A DNA stretch of 64,000 bases from Maridesulfovibrio sp. (GTDB taxonomy: Bacteria > Desulfobacterota > Desulfovibrionia > Desulfovibrionales > Desulfovibrionaceae). Positions 43,594-52,901 of this stretch are shown one piece after another. Numbering within the stretch: position 1 is the first letter of the stretch; every line of letters starts with the position of its first letter. The notes below the pieces were generated by a model. It was given only the letters and a program-made list of their open reading frames with translations, searched no databases and was not told the origin of the DNA. A program made the translations under genes and the position numbers. The stretch is taken from the NCBI RefSeq assembly GCF_963667685.1, contig NZ_OY763931.1:1441501-1505500 (forward strand), read 5' to 3'.

Positions 43594-44700
43594 ATGAAAA
43601 TTTTCCAAGTCATCAACGTTCGCTGGTTCAATGCCACCTCATGGTACGCCCTATACCTTAGCAAACTTCTGCAGGATGCCGGCCACGAAGTGCTGCTCAT
43701 CACTGTTCCCGGCACGGAAACTGAATCAAAAGCCCGGGAAATGGGCCTGAATGTGGAAACAATTGAACTGAACTCAGCCCACCCGCATAAGCTGTTCAAG
43801 GCTTGTGCGCAGGTCCTCGCACTTGTCAAAAAACACCGTCCGCAGGTGGTTAACTGCCATCGGGGAGAGGCTTTTTTCTGGTGGGGCATACTACGCAAAT
43901 TGCGTATGGGCTACAAACTCATAAGGACCCGCGGAGACCAAAGGCTGCCCAAAAGCGACTTTTTCAACCGCTATCTACACTCCAAGGTGGCGGACGCAGT
44001 GGTGGTAACCAACAAAAAAATGGCTGACCATTTTCTGAAAAAAATGGAACTGGCTGAAAACAGTCTCTGGCTTATACACGGCGGTGTGGACAAGAAAAAA
44101 TTTACCTTCACGCCACAAGGACGGGACGAAGTACGCAAGAAATACGGCTTCACAGAAGATGACATTGTTATCGGCATGCTTGGTAGATTTGACCGTGTGA
44201 AAGGGCAGAAAGAACTCATTGAGGCCGTTGCGAAGACCAGAAACAACGTCCACGGTAGAAGCATTAAACTTTTCCTGATCGGGTTTCCTACCGCGACCAG
44301 TCAGCATGAAATAGAAACATGGCTTACCAATAGCGGTCTGAGCGAAATCACGACCATCAGTGGCAAATGTGAAGATGTCACAGCCTGTATTTCCGCCATG
44401 GATATCGGCGTTATTGCTTCACTCTGGTCCGAAACAATTGCCCGCGCAGCCCTTGAGATAATGGCCTGCGGAATACCGCTTATTTCCTCTTCCGTAGGCG
44501 TAATGCCGGACCTCTTGCCCGCAGAAGCGCTTTTCCCGCCGGAAAATGTAGACTTGTTGGCCCTGAAACTTACCGAAGCCATAAATAAGCCCGAATTCCG
44601 GCAAAAGCTGCTTGAAGAACACAAGAGGACCATGTCACAACTTTCAGGTGAAGATTTCCTGAAACGGACCATGACGTTATATCAAAGCGTTTTGAATTAA
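43594..44700 (+). CDS. Group 1 glycosyltransferase (GT4/GT-B)
   Basis: A 368-residue enzyme. The N-terminal acceptor domain has NVRWFNATSWYALYLSKLLQ, and the C-terminal domain has IGMLGRFDRVKGQKELIEA and SLWSETIARAALEIMACGIPLI, the GT4 E-x7-E type motif. It is likely an LPS core or heptose/hexose transferase. It is a single gene followed by a dispersed repeat and a terminator. Confidence 0.88.
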   Translation: MKIFQVINVRWFNATSWYALYLSKLLQDAGHEVLLITVPGTETESKAREMGLNVETIELNSAHPHKLFKACAQVLALVKKHRPQVVNCHRGEAFFWWGILRKLRMGYKLIRTRGDQRLPKSDFFNRYLHSKVADAVVVTNKKMADHFLKKMELAENSLWLIHGGVDKKKFTFTPQGRDEVRKKYGFTEDDIVIGMLGRFDRVKGQKELIEAVAKTRNNVHGRSIKLFLIGFPTATSQHEIETWLTNSGLSEITTISGKCEDVTACISAMDIGVIASLWSETIARAALEIMACGIPLISSSVGVMPDLLPAEALFPPENVDLLALKLTEAINKPEFRQKLLEEHKRTMSQLSGEDFLKRTMTLYQSVLN

Positions 44701-44822
44701 CGATGCCTCCGGCGGCCCTATCTGGAAACCCGCCGGGGCCAGGAAGCTTTTAAGAAAAGTTTTATCGGAACTCTTCAAACTTTTTTATCGGTGCTTCGCC
44801 GCTTCGCTTATAGGCATTACCA
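44701..44822 (+). repeat. Dispersed repeat, copy B (between GT4 stop and terminator)
   Basis: Begins TGCCTCCGGCGGCCC and CCGCCGGGGCC. It contains a CTTTTAAGAAAAG hairpin and ends with TTTTTTATCGGTGCTTCGCC, GCTTCGC and CCAAAAAC. It shares its first and last blocks with copy A at 38170 and has the same stop-codon/repeat/terminator layout. Confidence 0.75.
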
Positions 44823-44868
44823 AAAACGGCCTCCGCAATATTAAAAAAATATTGCGGAGGCCGTTTTA
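44823..44868. terminator. Bidirectional intrinsic terminator
   Basis: ACGGCCTCCGCAATATT / AATATTGCGGAGGCCGT with an A-rich loop and flanking A and T runs; shared by the convergent GT4 and MltB genes. Confidence 0.9.
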
Positions 44869-44951
44869 TTTTTATCCCTTTAGAAAATTATCACTGCAAA
44901 TCTTATTAAAAATCACCTTTAGTGGAGAGGGGGAAAAGAAAGAGGCATCCA

Positions 44952-45863
44952 CTAATCAGGACCGAAAGTAGAACTAATCTTCTCAAGCTGACGTGAAACT
45001 TCGTAGATCGTTCGAGCGTAAACCATGGAATGATTATAGCGGTAGATAATCTTGAGTTTCTTTTCCTTGCTTAACGAATTATTCCAACCGTGCCTTTTCA
45101 GGAAATTGGCCATGCTGAACAGGGCATCATCCCGGCCAAAGAGATCAATCCGGCCATCTCCATCACCGTCTACAGCATAATGCACAGCAGTACTGGGCAT
45201 AAACTGGCAAATTCCAAAAGCTCCATAAGGCGACCCCGGAATTTCGGTAGGTACGATTGAATTCTGGGAAGAGAAAGTCAACAATGCGGAAAGTTCTTTA
45301 TAAGCCCAGTCCGCCTTTTTCTTGGTTCTTTTCTTGAGCCAGACCATGTCTTTTTCTTCCAGCTTTTCATATCCAAGTTCATCAAAGAAAATCATCGGGT
45401 CAGAACTCGCGGCCATATTCGCCAGATTATTAAACGCAGGGACATCACCAAGAGTGAACCCCAACTTGGTTTCCACCAGCAGCAAAGCGACCAGCACGGA
45501 AGGAGCAACGCCGTAACGCTTGTCTATATTTTGCAGTAATTCATAATGTTCACGCAGGTAGGAATAACCTCCGGCCAGCATAATAGGTCCAACATATCTT
45601 TCATCGAACTCTTTTTCGCGGGCGACTTTTTTTGCAGGCGGCTCAAATCTGCGCTTTAACAGCACTCTCATTTTACGGGCCATCAGTGAGGAACTGTATT
45701 CAAGTGAACTGGCCGAAAAAACTGTATCGACATACTCCCGGTTAAAGCCGTCAGCCACTAGCCTGCCTTTTAGCCCATCCCAGTTGTGGGAATCTGCAGC
45801 CTGAACTAAGGCCGCGCCTCCCCAAAAAAGAATAAGAAAAAAAATCGACAGTTGCCTGCTCAT
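44952..45863 (-). CDS. Lytic murein transglycosylase B-like protein
   Basis: A 303-residue periplasmic enzyme that cleaves the MurNAc-GlcNAc bond with anhydro-ring formation. It has a signal peptide (~22 residues), the SLT_2/MltB core with the catalytic Glu in LLLVETKLG, and FNNLANMAASSD. Further on it has YGAFGICQFMPSTA and the calcium-binding-like DGDGDGRIDLFG. There is no lipobox and no C-terminal PGB domain. The small zinc-ribbon gene precedes it by 16 bp. Confidence 0.9.
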   Translation of the reverse strand: MSRQLSIFFLILFWGGAALVQAADSHNWDGLKGRLVADGFNREYVDTVFSASSLEYSSSLMARKMRVLLKRRFEPPAKKVAREKEFDERYVGPIMLAGGYSYLREHYELLQNIDKRYGVAPSVLVALLLVETKLGFTLGDVPAFNNLANMAASSDPMIFFDELGYEKLEEKDMVWLKKRTKKKADWAYKELSALLTFSSQNSIVPTEIPGSPYGAFGICQFMPSTAVHYAVDGDGDGRIDLFGRDDALFSMANFLKRHGWNNSLSKEKKLKIIYRYNHSMVYARTIYEVSRQLEKISSTFGPD

Positions 45864-45879
45864 AAAATCTGGAACTCCG

Positions 45880-46107
45880 TTAAAGCCTGTTCATGGGAAC
45901 ATTAGCCATTTCTTCTTCAAACTCATCATCAATGTATTGCGAATAATCAGCAACATTAAATTTTGTACCGCAAGACCCGCAGCGTAAAAACACTCCGCGG
46001 CATTCACGATGAGTATATAACTCGCCGCCACAACTATTGCATCGACCTTGCTGCTCAGGACTTTCACCTTGTGCGGATTTATTAAAAATATTTCTGGAAC
46101 TAAACAT
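45880..46107 (-). CDS. Small zinc-ribbon protein
   Basis: A 75-residue protein with two CxxC knuckles, RCNSCGGEL and LRCGSCGTKF, a further Cys in HREC, and an acidic helical C-terminus (DDEFEEEMA). The ATG at 46107 follows GGAGGG; an in-frame TTG sits one codon earlier. A structural zinc ribbon is clear but the partner is unknown. It is cotranscribed with the MltB-like gene. Confidence 0.8.
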   Translation of the reverse strand: MFSSRNIFNKSAQGESPEQQGRCNSCGGELYTHRECRGVFLRCGSCGTKFNVADYSQYIDDEFEEEMANVPMNRL

Positions 46108-46162
46108 CAACCCTCCGTCTTACGAACAATATAAAATTTATAAGAACTCAATGTCTACAACA

Positions 46163-46196
46163 AAAAACCGGCAGAATGCATGAAGCAATCTGCCGG
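46163..46196 (-). terminator. Intrinsic terminator of the TolC-like gene
   Basis: On the minus strand CCGGCAGA / TCTGCCGG with a 13-nt loop, followed by TTTTTT. Confidence 0.88.
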
Positions 46197-46235
46197 ATAA
46201 TTCTTTATTACTTCAGCTTAAAGCTGATCCGACCT

Positions 46236-47660
46236 TTAATTTGTTTTAAGAGAAGGATTCATGTCGCCCATTGCAACGTAGAGCTTTGCCAGTGCGACCT
46301 GATAATCGGACAATGCCTGAATCAACAGGGCTTCACTGTCACTCAGACGGGACTGGGCGTTTAGAACCTCGTTGTTTGTGCTGACCTGAGCCTGATAACG
46401 AGCCATAGCCATACGGTAACCTTCGCGACCGGCTTCTACTGATTTGCGGCCCACACCGATACGGTCGGCAGCAGCCTTAAGACTGAGCAGCTGATCTTTG
46501 ATCTCGTAAGATGCCTCAAGCTTGGTATTATCATATTCGGACTTGATCTTTTTGACATTATCTTCGGCACGCTTAGTGTCGTAGTAAGTCTGGCCCCAGC
46601 TAAAAAGCTGCCAGTTCAGGTTTGCGCCGACATTCCAATAGTCCGGACGGTCCTGATAGTTATATTTGTTTTTGCTTACGGAAGGATCGCCGCCGGAGCT
46701 ACCGTAATTGAAATCAGCAGTTACATCCGGGTAGAAACCGCTTTCAGCAATCGTCACGTCTTTTTCTGCAATTTCAACTGCCTTGCGTGCGATTTCAAGA
46801 TCGGGGCGACTTTTATCAGCCTTAGCTATGCACTGATCAAGAGTCATGGAAAACGGCAGATAGGTAAGTTCACCGGAGTAGTTGACTTTTTTCTCGATAG
46901 GCAGGTTCAACAGAGTGTTAAGCCGTGCAGACTTGGAATCAACAGAGTTCTTGGCAATAAGCAGGTCCTGCTCCGCATTGGCAAGCTCAACCTCAGCCTG
47001 CAGTACATCAACACGGGGTCTGAGTCCGACCTGATAGAAAGCCTGGATAACATCAAGCTGTGACTTCAGACGTGCAACTGAATCCTGCTTACTCTTAACT
47101 TCCATACGGCCCTGCAGCAGAGTCAGAAAAGAAGTCTGAATCTTGCTGATCAGAGTCAGTTCTGCATTGGTAAGGCTCGCTTCAGTTGAAGCACGCTGCA
47201 ATTTGGTTTTCTGATATTTGGAAAGCAGTTCGAACCCTCTAAACAAGGGCTGGCTGACATTTACTTTAAAAGCCCACTTATCCTGATAATCGGCCGGAAC
47301 ATTTCCTGAGCGGGGCTGATCATCACTGTGAGTATATCCGTAAGTGGTGGTCACGGGAGCACCGAAAGCGCCGCGCTGTCTCTTTACATCGCTTTCAGCG
47401 GCAAGAAGACTTTTACGGGCGGCGATAATAGTCGGGTTCTGTTTGAGTCCGAGTTGTACACACTCCTCTAGAGTGAGGGTCATTTCGGCATCTTTATCTT
47501 CTTCGCTCTCAGCTTGTGGAACCTTGGTAGCAGCGTCCTCCATGGACAACGTGGAGTTGGAAGAGGAGTTGTCAGCTTCTGCATCCTGCTGCGCAATGGC
47601 GGCAGGCGCAAATGACAGTAAGAAAATCAAAACAATTAAAAAAGTAATATTACGCTTCAT
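46236..47660 (-). CDS. TolC family outer membrane channel protein
   Basis: A 474-residue outer-membrane efflux/secretion channel. It has a signal peptide (~20 residues), an acidic linker, then two TolC repeats with long helices: LTLEECVQLGLKQNPTII at ~75 and FSMTLDQCIAKADKSRPDL about 190 residues later. LRPRVDVLQAEVELANAEQDL is typical. It would join an inner-membrane transporter through a membrane fusion protein; neither is adjacent. The ATG at 47660 is preferred (AGGA upstream) over one three codons earlier. Confidence 0.93.
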   Translation of the reverse strand: MKRNITFLIVLIFLLSFAPAAIAQQDAEADNSSSNSTLSMEDAATKVPQAESEEDKDAEMTLTLEECVQLGLKQNPTIIAARKSLLAAESDVKRQRGAFGAPVTTTYGYTHSDDQPRSGNVPADYQDKWAFKVNVSQPLFRGFELLSKYQKTKLQRASTEASLTNAELTLISKIQTSFLTLLQGRMEVKSKQDSVARLKSQLDVIQAFYQVGLRPRVDVLQAEVELANAEQDLLIAKNSVDSKSARLNTLLNLPIEKKVNYSGELTYLPFSMTLDQCIAKADKSRPDLEIARKAVEIAEKDVTIAESGFYPDVTADFNYGSSGGDPSVSKNKYNYQDRPDYWNVGANLNWQLFSWGQTYYDTKRAEDNVKKIKSEYDNTKLEASYEIKDQLLSLKAAADRIGVGRKSVEAGREGYRMAMARYQAQVSTNNEVLNAQSRLSDSEALLIQALSDYQVALAKLYVAMGDMNPSLKTN

Positions 47661-47722
47661 TATACACATCCTGAACGTGTGGTTTTTTTCTGCAAGTAAT
47701 TAGAATTACAAAAATCAGATTT

Positions 47723-47751
47723 TATATAGATGTTCCTGCGCAAGGAATCAA
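47723..47751 (-). promoter_or_regulatory. Candidate sigma-70 promoter of the TolC-like gene
   Basis: On the minus strand TTGATT (47751-47746), a 17-bp spacer and TATATA (47728-47723). The spacer contains an inverted repeat TTCCT-TGCGC-AGGAA that could be an operator. Confidence 0.55.
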
Positions 47752-47771
47752 GTGTCAATTTGTTTTAAACA

Positions 47772-48548
47772 CTATAAAACCTGCGCACAATCTGTTTTAT
47801 CTCCCTGTAACTTATCCACAGCATGTTTAAGTGCAGGCAGGACAGCATCAAGGCTTTCCCTCACTGCTTTGGGACTTCCCGGAAAATTCACCACAATACT
47901 CTCACCAAGGGTTCCGGCAACGGCCCGCGAAATCATGGCATGAGGGGTTTTTGCCAATCCGGTGGCAGTGATAGCCCGCTCAAATCCGGGCAGCCTTTTC
48001 TCAATAACGGCAAGGGTGGCTTCCGGAGAAACATCACGCGGCCCAACCCCCGTTCCCCCGGTAGTCATGATCAGGTCAAAACCGCAGACATGGGCCAAAT
48101 GCATCAGCAAAGCTTTCAAATCATCACTCTCATCCGCAATCAGATAGCCCTGCTCAATTGAAAGGGGAAGCGCACCTTTTACCATTTCCGCAATCAGCGG
48201 GCCAGCTTCGTCCTTACGCATACCGGCAGCACCTTTATCACTTAAGGTTACGTAAGCGAGGGAATAACCATGTTTTTTAAGCGAAACTTCTACTTCGCCC
48301 TGTGGCAGTTCAGACATTACTTCTGCTGTCCACGATTTTGCTCCGGGAACACCGGGAGTCCAGTTTCCAGAAATAACCCGCAGCAGTGCTTTACCCCCGC
48401 CTTCAATCATAATCCCGGACCGCAGCCCAGCAAGATCACCGGAAACAGTAGCACATAAGCACCCTTCCGGTTGGGACAAGGCCTCACCTAACACAATCCT
48501 GCGACCTACACCTGCACCTTTTATCGTAGAAAAATCACACTTCAACAT
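47772..48548 (-). CDS. MoaB/MogA-family molybdopterin adenylyltransferase-like protein with N-terminal extension
   Basis: A 258-residue protein. Residues ~95-258 form the MoaB/MogA fold (adenylation of molybdopterin) with LSDKGAAGMRKDEAGP, TTGGTGVGPRDVSPEAT and VNFPGSPKAV. Residues 1-95 are an extra domain with the beta-rich pattern of MOSC-like N-terminal domains (LSQPEGCLCATVSGDLAGLRSG), not present in E. coli MogA. It is 25 bp downstream of the DUF1614 gene and probably in the same unit. Confidence 0.85.
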   Translation of the reverse strand: MLKCDFSTIKGAGVGRRIVLGEALSQPEGCLCATVSGDLAGLRSGIMIEGGGKALLRVISGNWTPGVPGAKSWTAEVMSELPQGEVEVSLKKHGYSLAYVTLSDKGAAGMRKDEAGPLIAEMVKGALPLSIEQGYLIADESDDLKALLMHLAHVCGFDLIMTTGGTGVGPRDVSPEATLAVIEKRLPGFERAITATGLAKTPHAMISRAVAGTLGESIVVNFPGSPKAVRESLDAVLPALKHAVDKLQGDKTDCAQVL

Positions 48549-48573
48549 CTGAACTCACTCCTTAAAATAACGA

Positions 48574-49278
48574 TCAGGCCAGCAGTACGGCCAGAATTCC
48601 GGTAATGAAAATGCCGTCAAAAGTCCCGGCCCCGCCAATGGAAACCAGAGGGGCATCCAGCACCCGTCGTGTCGCCGGAGTGGCGAGATGCAACAGGTCC
48701 GCACCTATCAACGTTCCGAGACTCCCTGCAACATATGCCGCAATAGGCGCCATTTCACCCTGCACAAAAATAAGGGCCGCCAGCGCAGTAATCAACGGAG
48801 GAATGAGTACCGGAATACCAATTCCAACGCCGGGAATAGGCCGGGCGAGGACATATGCTGCTGCACTGACTACGCCGGTGCAGAGCAGGATGGAAAAATC
48901 GAATCCGTATTTGCCAAGCAGGGAAAGCGAGAGCAGCACCGGAATCACACACCCACCGAAATTAACGGCAACCACCTGATTGGTCAAAGTTGCAGCTTCA
49001 CGCCTCGCGCCCATGGGAGAATAAGGGTTAAACATGCGCACCTGTCTTATCCGCACATCAGGAACCAGTCTTTCCGAACGGAAAACAGGGATATTGATCC
49101 CGCTACCTAGCAAAGTGGCGATGAGCAGCATAAACCCCTGCCCCGGAGTAAGTCCAAGTTTCGCAAAAGCCACGGTGACCAGACCAACCTGTACAAATAT
49201 AAACAAAAAGAATATGAGGACAAAAAATATGACCCCCAAAAACATAACTGTGGGCAGCGAAAACATGGGACCTCGCAT
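48574..49278 (-). CDS. DUF1614 family membrane protein
   Basis: A 234-residue polytopic membrane protein with seven or so hydrophobic helices. It has the DUF1614 segments GSGINIPVF and VVAVNFGGCVIPVLLSL, and a C-terminal GTFDGIFITGILA. The function is unknown. The ATG at 49278 has AAGGAG 9 nt upstream; a TTG frame from 49302 adds only eight residues. It is upstream of the MoaB/MogA-like gene. Confidence 0.85.
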   Translation of the reverse strand: MRGPMFSLPTVMFLGVIFFVLIFFLFIFVQVGLVTVAFAKLGLTPGQGFMLLIATLLGSGINIPVFRSERLVPDVRIRQVRMFNPYSPMGARREAATLTNQVVAVNFGGCVIPVLLSLSLLGKYGFDFSILLCTGVVSAAAYVLARPIPGVGIGIPVLIPPLITALAALIFVQGEMAPIAAYVAGSLGTLIGADLLHLATPATRRVLDAPLVSIGGAGTFDGIFITGILAVLLA

Positions 49279-49414
49279 CGGACAAAACTCCTTTTTTAGC
49301 AAGTGCGGACAAATTCAGCCCATTTAATGCTATAAATGCAGACACCTCAAGATTTTATTGCTAATTTAATTTCTGCCCACCAAAGAAGATAAGAGTGAGG
49401 AAGGTTTAATTATT

Positions 49415-50299
49415 ATGAAAGGAATTATTCTGGCCGGCGGGTCCGGCACGAGACTTTACCCTCTTACACGGGTAGTCAGCAAGCAATTGCTTCCGGTTTA
49501 CGATAAACCGATGATCTACTATCCGCTCTCCATCCACATGATGTCAGGCATCCGGGATATTCTTATCATCGCCACCCCTGAGGACCTGCATAGATTTGAA
49601 GACCTGCTTGGAGACGGCTCAAACCTCGGCATCAATATTTCATACAAGGTTCAACCCAAACCGGAAGGTCTGGCCCAGGCTTTCATCATCGGTGAAGACT
49701 TCATAGGCGATGACAATGTCAGCCTGATCCTCGGCGATAACATATTTTACGGCCATGACCTGCCTCATATTTTGCAAAAAACTGCGGCGCTCAAAGAGGG
49801 TGGAACCGTCTTCGCTTATGCTGTCAAAGACCCCAGAAGATACGGCGTGGTCGAGTTCGATAAGAACCAGTCAGTAATCAGTATCGAGGAAAAACCGGAA
49901 GTCCCAAAATCAAAGTTCGCTGTTACCGGGCTGTATTTCTACGATAATTCTGTCATTGAGATTGCCAAAGGAATCAAGCCCTCAGCGCGCGGAGAATTGG
50001 AAATAACTGACGTAAACAACGAATATCTTAAGCGCGGAAAGCTTAATGTTGAATTGCTCGGACGTGGATACGCATGGCTGGATATGGGAACGCACCAGTC
50101 ACTGCTGAGGGCAGCGGCGTATGTGGAGGCCGTCCAGGAAAGGCAGGGTTTCATGCTTGCCTGTCTGGAAGAAATTGCCTTCCGCATGGGGTACATTTCC
50201 AGTGAAGAGCTTAGGAGTATGGCGACTGATATGCTCAAGAATGATTACGGTCAGTACCTTATGGAGATATATAAAAACGCAAAGGATAAAGAACTATGA
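49415..50299 (+). CDS. rfbA: Glucose-1-phosphate thymidylyltransferase RfbA
   Basis: A 294-residue nucleotidyltransferase making dTDP-glucose, the first step to dTDP-rhamnose for LPS or exopolysaccharide. It has [17 protein letters not shown] at the N-terminus, [26 protein letters not shown] and [11 protein letters not shown], all standard for RfbA/RmlA. It overlaps the next small gene by 4 bases (ATGA). No rmlBCD genes are adjacent. Confidence 0.96.
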   Translation: MKGIILAGGSGTRLYPLTRVVSKQLLPVYDKPMIYYPLSIHMMSGIRDILIIATPEDLHRFEDLLGDGSNLGINISYKVQPKPEGLAQAFIIGEDFIGDDNVSLILGDNIFYGHDLPHILQKTAALKEGGTVFAYAVKDPRRYGVVEFDKNQSVISIEEKPEVPKSKFAVTGLYFYDNSVIEIAKGIKPSARGELEITDVNNEYLKRGKLNVELLGRGYAWLDMGTHQSLLRAAAYVEAVQERQGFMLACLEEIAFRMGYISSEELRSMATDMLKNDYGQYLMEIYKNAKDKEL

Positions 50300-50781
50300 A
50301 ACGGACAATTACTATCCTCATAATTATTCTGGTTTTGCTGCTTCCTGCTGCTTCATTCGGCGCGGACAAACAACTTGCAACAGAATTCAGCAAACTCTCT
50401 GGTGTAGAAGAGTCTTTCAAAACCCTGAGCATGAAAATTGATGAAATTGCCGGCGCCGACACCAAACCTGACCGGGTCTACGCAATGCAGGACCTATCCT
50501 GCCTCTGCAAGACAAGCAAAATGCAGGTGCATAGTCTTATTTCACTATACTCGGTGGTCAATCTTGTGAAAGATGAATCTAAATTCCAAAGCCGGGAAGC
50601 AGATTTGTTGAAGCGTAAATGCAGATACGCATATAACGATTTCAGCCGCCGCACGGCATTTGTTAGTGACATTCTTACCAAAGCAAAAGATCAGAATTTA
50701 AGGGATCTGGCTTTTATCTTTGAAGCGCAGCTGAAGATAGTGTTGGAGCAAATGAAAGCTATCAACAGCAGATTGAAATGA
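50296..50781 (+). CDS. Secreted hypothetical protein, coupled to rfbA
   Basis: Not recognised. 161 residues with a signal peptide (~22 residues, cleavage after SFGA). The mature part is helical, with two nearby cysteines in DLSCLCKTS and a third in [10 protein letters not shown]. It is translationally coupled to rfbA through ATGA. Its hydrophilic, helical nature suggests a periplasmic helical bundle. Confidence 0.75.
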   Translation: MKRTITILIIILVLLLPAASFGADKQLATEFSKLSGVEESFKTLSMKIDEIAGADTKPDRVYAMQDLSCLCKTSKMQVHSLISLYSVVNLVKDESKFQSREADLLKRKCRYAYNDFSRRTAFVSDILTKAKDQNLRDLAFIFEAQLKIVLEQMKAINSRLK

Positions 50782-50820
50782 ATCCAGATATAAATTTACG
50801 GGGCCTGTCTACTTTTTCAA

Positions 50821-50857
50821 GCACAAAAAAGGCGCGGAATACGCGCCTTTTTTGTGC
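50821..50857. terminator. Bidirectional intrinsic terminator
   Basis: CACAAAAAAGGCGCG / CGCGCCTTTTTTGTG with a 5-nt loop, serving the rfbA unit on the plus strand and the small membrane protein on the minus strand. Confidence 0.9.
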
Positions 50858-50890
50858 CTGAAAAAGACAGATGCCAATTTCAAAAAATTT

Positions 50891-51034
50891 TTAATGGTGA
50901 CCTTCTTTTTTCCCTTCATTGATCCTGCAGAAAATCATGAACAACATCCATGCAAGATAACCAAAAATGAGAGAAACACCTACAAAACCAGCAGTGGAAC
51001 TGTGGCCCATATTATGAATCAGTTCGCCGATCAT
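50891..51034 (-). CDS. Small single-span membrane protein (47 aa)
   Basis: A short gene too small for most gene callers. It starts with ATG preceded by GGAGGT and encodes 47 residues. The N-terminus (MIGELIHNMGHSS) leads into one hydrophobic span (~16-36, AGFVGVSLIFGYLAWMLF) with a Cys just after it, then a positively charged His-rich tail (GKKEGHH). The positive C-terminus predicts an N-out/C-in orientation. A terminator follows about 30 bp beyond the stop. No function is known. Confidence 0.72.
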   Translation of the reverse strand: MIGELIHNMGHSSTAGFVGVSLIFGYLAWMLFMIFCRINEGKKEGHH

Positions 51035-51135
51035 GCCCAAATACCTCCAAGTATTTAACCAGATTTATTACTAAAATTTTGAATATACTTGGCTATTATT
51101 CGCAACAATGTCAAGCGCTAGTTTAAGTATAAATA

Positions 51136-51163
51136 TTGACAAATTACGACAGTGGGATATGAT
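51136..51163 (+). promoter_or_regulatory. Sigma-70 promoter of the PilZ gene
   Basis: TTGACA (51136-51141), 16-bp spacer and TATGAT (51158-51163). It gives a leader of about 90 nt. Confidence 0.6.
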
Positions 51164-51259
51164 GGCAGGACCTTTAAATTCACATTTCCGTTAATAATCT
51201 TGATATGTTGACCCTCTTAACACTGAAGTTATCCCAATACCTTTCATCAGGGGAAAAGA

Positions 51260-51805
51260 ATGGGCATAGATAATAACAAAGCGGGGCTGATCAGCAGGCT
51301 TAAAACTAAGCTGGACCGCATGCTTGGAAGAGAAAGCGCAGAATCGCTGGACATTGATTTCCGCCCGCAAAAACAAGTTCCCGCTGCACGAAGAGCCTTT
51401 CGAGTTGATGTAGACAACATGCACGTAATCTGTCGCACTCCCCGTGTAAAATGCCGGGTTCTCGACATCAGTGCCAGCGGAATAGGCTTTGCCAGCTCCA
51501 AAGAATTTCCTGTGGGAACTGTTCTTGACGCTGTGCTGCTCTGGTCCGGAAAGCCTATACTAAAAAACATCAAGCTTAAAATTGCACGCCGGACGCCTAA
51601 AGTCGTGGGATGTGAGTTCACTGACCTTGAACGCTCACAGGACAAAGTCATAAGTAAAATTGTGCTTGCCGCTCAGAAGCGCAGTATCCAGAAAAAACAT
51701 TCCGGCAAACATCCGGATAAAACCGAAGAAGAAATAGCCAGAGAAATTGAAGCACAGAAAAAACGCGGTATCACACCTGCTACCGGCAAAAAGATAAAGC
51801 TTTAA
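51260..51805 (+). CDS. PilZ domain protein
   Basis: A 181-residue probable cyclic-di-GMP receptor. The PilZ domain (~45-140) has the two binding motifs: RRAFRVD (RxxxR) and DISASGIGF (D/NxSxxG). The C-terminal ~40 residues are charged and helical (EEEIAREIEAQKKRG). A good ribosome site (AGGGGAAAAG) precedes the ATG. It is followed by the hydroxyacid dehydrogenase gene 42 bp later. Confidence 0.9.
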   Translation: MGIDNNKAGLISRLKTKLDRMLGRESAESLDIDFRPQKQVPAARRAFRVDVDNMHVICRTPRVKCRVLDISASGIGFASSKEFPVGTVLDAVLLWSGKPILKNIKLKIARRTPKVVGCEFTDLERSQDKVISKIVLAAQKRSIQKKHSGKHPDKTEEEIAREIEAQKKRGITPATGKKIKL

Positions 51806-51847
51806 ATTCAAGCCCGGCTTAGCCGCTGGCAAAAACAGGAACCAGTC

Positions 51848-52810
51848 ATGAAAACAGTAGTCCTCGACGGCAACACATTAAACCCCGGCGATAACCCCTG
51901 GACCGGTCTGGAAAAGATATGTGACCTCACTGTCTATGACCGCACTGAACCGGAACAAACCATCGACCGGGCCAAAGATGCAGACATCATCCTGACCAAC
52001 AAGACATTGCTCAATGCTGAAGTCATAAACTCCCTTCCAAAATTAAAATTCATATCTGTACTGGCAACAGGATACAACGTTGTTGACCTCAAAGCTACCA
52101 GCGCCCGCAGCATCCCGGTTTCAAACGTTCCGGGCTACTCCCCGCCTTCGGTCGCACAACATGTCTTCGCGCTGCTGCTGGGGCACGCCAACAAGGTTGC
52201 CATGCATGACCTGGCAGTCAAGGAAGGGCAATGGGCCGGACAAAAAGATTTTTGTTTCTGGAATGCGCCGCTCATTGAACTGGCCGGGAAAAAGATGGGC
52301 ATTGTGGGGTTCGGAGATATCGGCCAAAAAGTCGGTACCATTGCCAACTCTTTCGGCATGGAAGTGCTCGCCTATGCTCCGAGACCTAAACCTGCCCCCG
52401 GTTACGCTCCGTTCAATTTTGTTGGTCTGGATGAACTTTTCAAGGAAGCGGATGTAGTTTCCCTGCACTGCCCGCTGACCGCTGAGAATGAAAAATTTAT
52501 AAATAAAAAACTTCTGGCGACCATGAAACCCAACGCCTATCTGATCAATACTGCGCGCGGACCGCTTATCAACGAAACAGATCTGGCATCAGCATTGACC
52601 GGGGGGATTATCGCCGGGGCTGCTCTTGATGTTGTCAGTGAAGAACCTATGCTGCCCGGCAACCCTCTTTCCGGCACACCGAACCTGACTATTACTCCTC
52701 ACATTGCGTGGGCCACACTGGAAGCCCGCTCCCGTTTGACCGCGACAACTGTCGAAAACGTTCAAGCCTTCCTTAATGGTAAAGCCGTAAACGTGGTCAA
52801 CGGAGTTTAA
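51848..52810 (+). CDS. D-2-hydroxyacid dehydrogenase (GyaR/SerA-like)
   Basis: A 320-residue NAD-dependent dehydrogenase. It has an N-terminal substrate domain with LATGYNVVD and a Rossmann domain with GIVGFGDIGQKVG near residue 150. Catalytic Arg and Glu lie in NTARGPLINE and SEEPMLPGNPL, and His in TPHIAWATLEAR. Substrate could be glyoxylate, hydroxypyruvate or a related 2-oxoacid. Terminator at 52842. Confidence 0.92.
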   Translation: MKTVVLDGNTLNPGDNPWTGLEKICDLTVYDRTEPEQTIDRAKDADIILTNKTLLNAEVINSLPKLKFISVLATGYNVVDLKATSARSIPVSNVPGYSPPSVAQHVFALLLGHANKVAMHDLAVKEGQWAGQKDFCFWNAPLIELAGKKMGIVGFGDIGQKVGTIANSFGMEVLAYAPRPKPAPGYAPFNFVGLDELFKEADVVSLHCPLTAENEKFINKKLLATMKPNAYLINTARGPLINETDLASALTGGIIAGAALDVVSEEPMLPGNPLSGTPNLTITPHIAWATLEARSRLTATTVENVQAFLNGKAVNVVNGV

Positions 52811-52841
52811 CCGTGCTGTTTTACAGTTTTAGATAAAACAA

Positions 52842-52878
52842 AAACGGGCTGGCATAAATTTTTTATGCCAGCCCGTTT
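52842..52878. terminator. Bidirectional intrinsic terminator
   Basis: AAACGGGCTGGCATA / TATGCCAGCCCGTTT with a 7-nt loop; shared by the convergent dehydrogenase and receiver genes. Confidence 0.9.
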
Positions 52879-52901
52879 AATTTGATAACTTGAGAAAAAA
52901 C

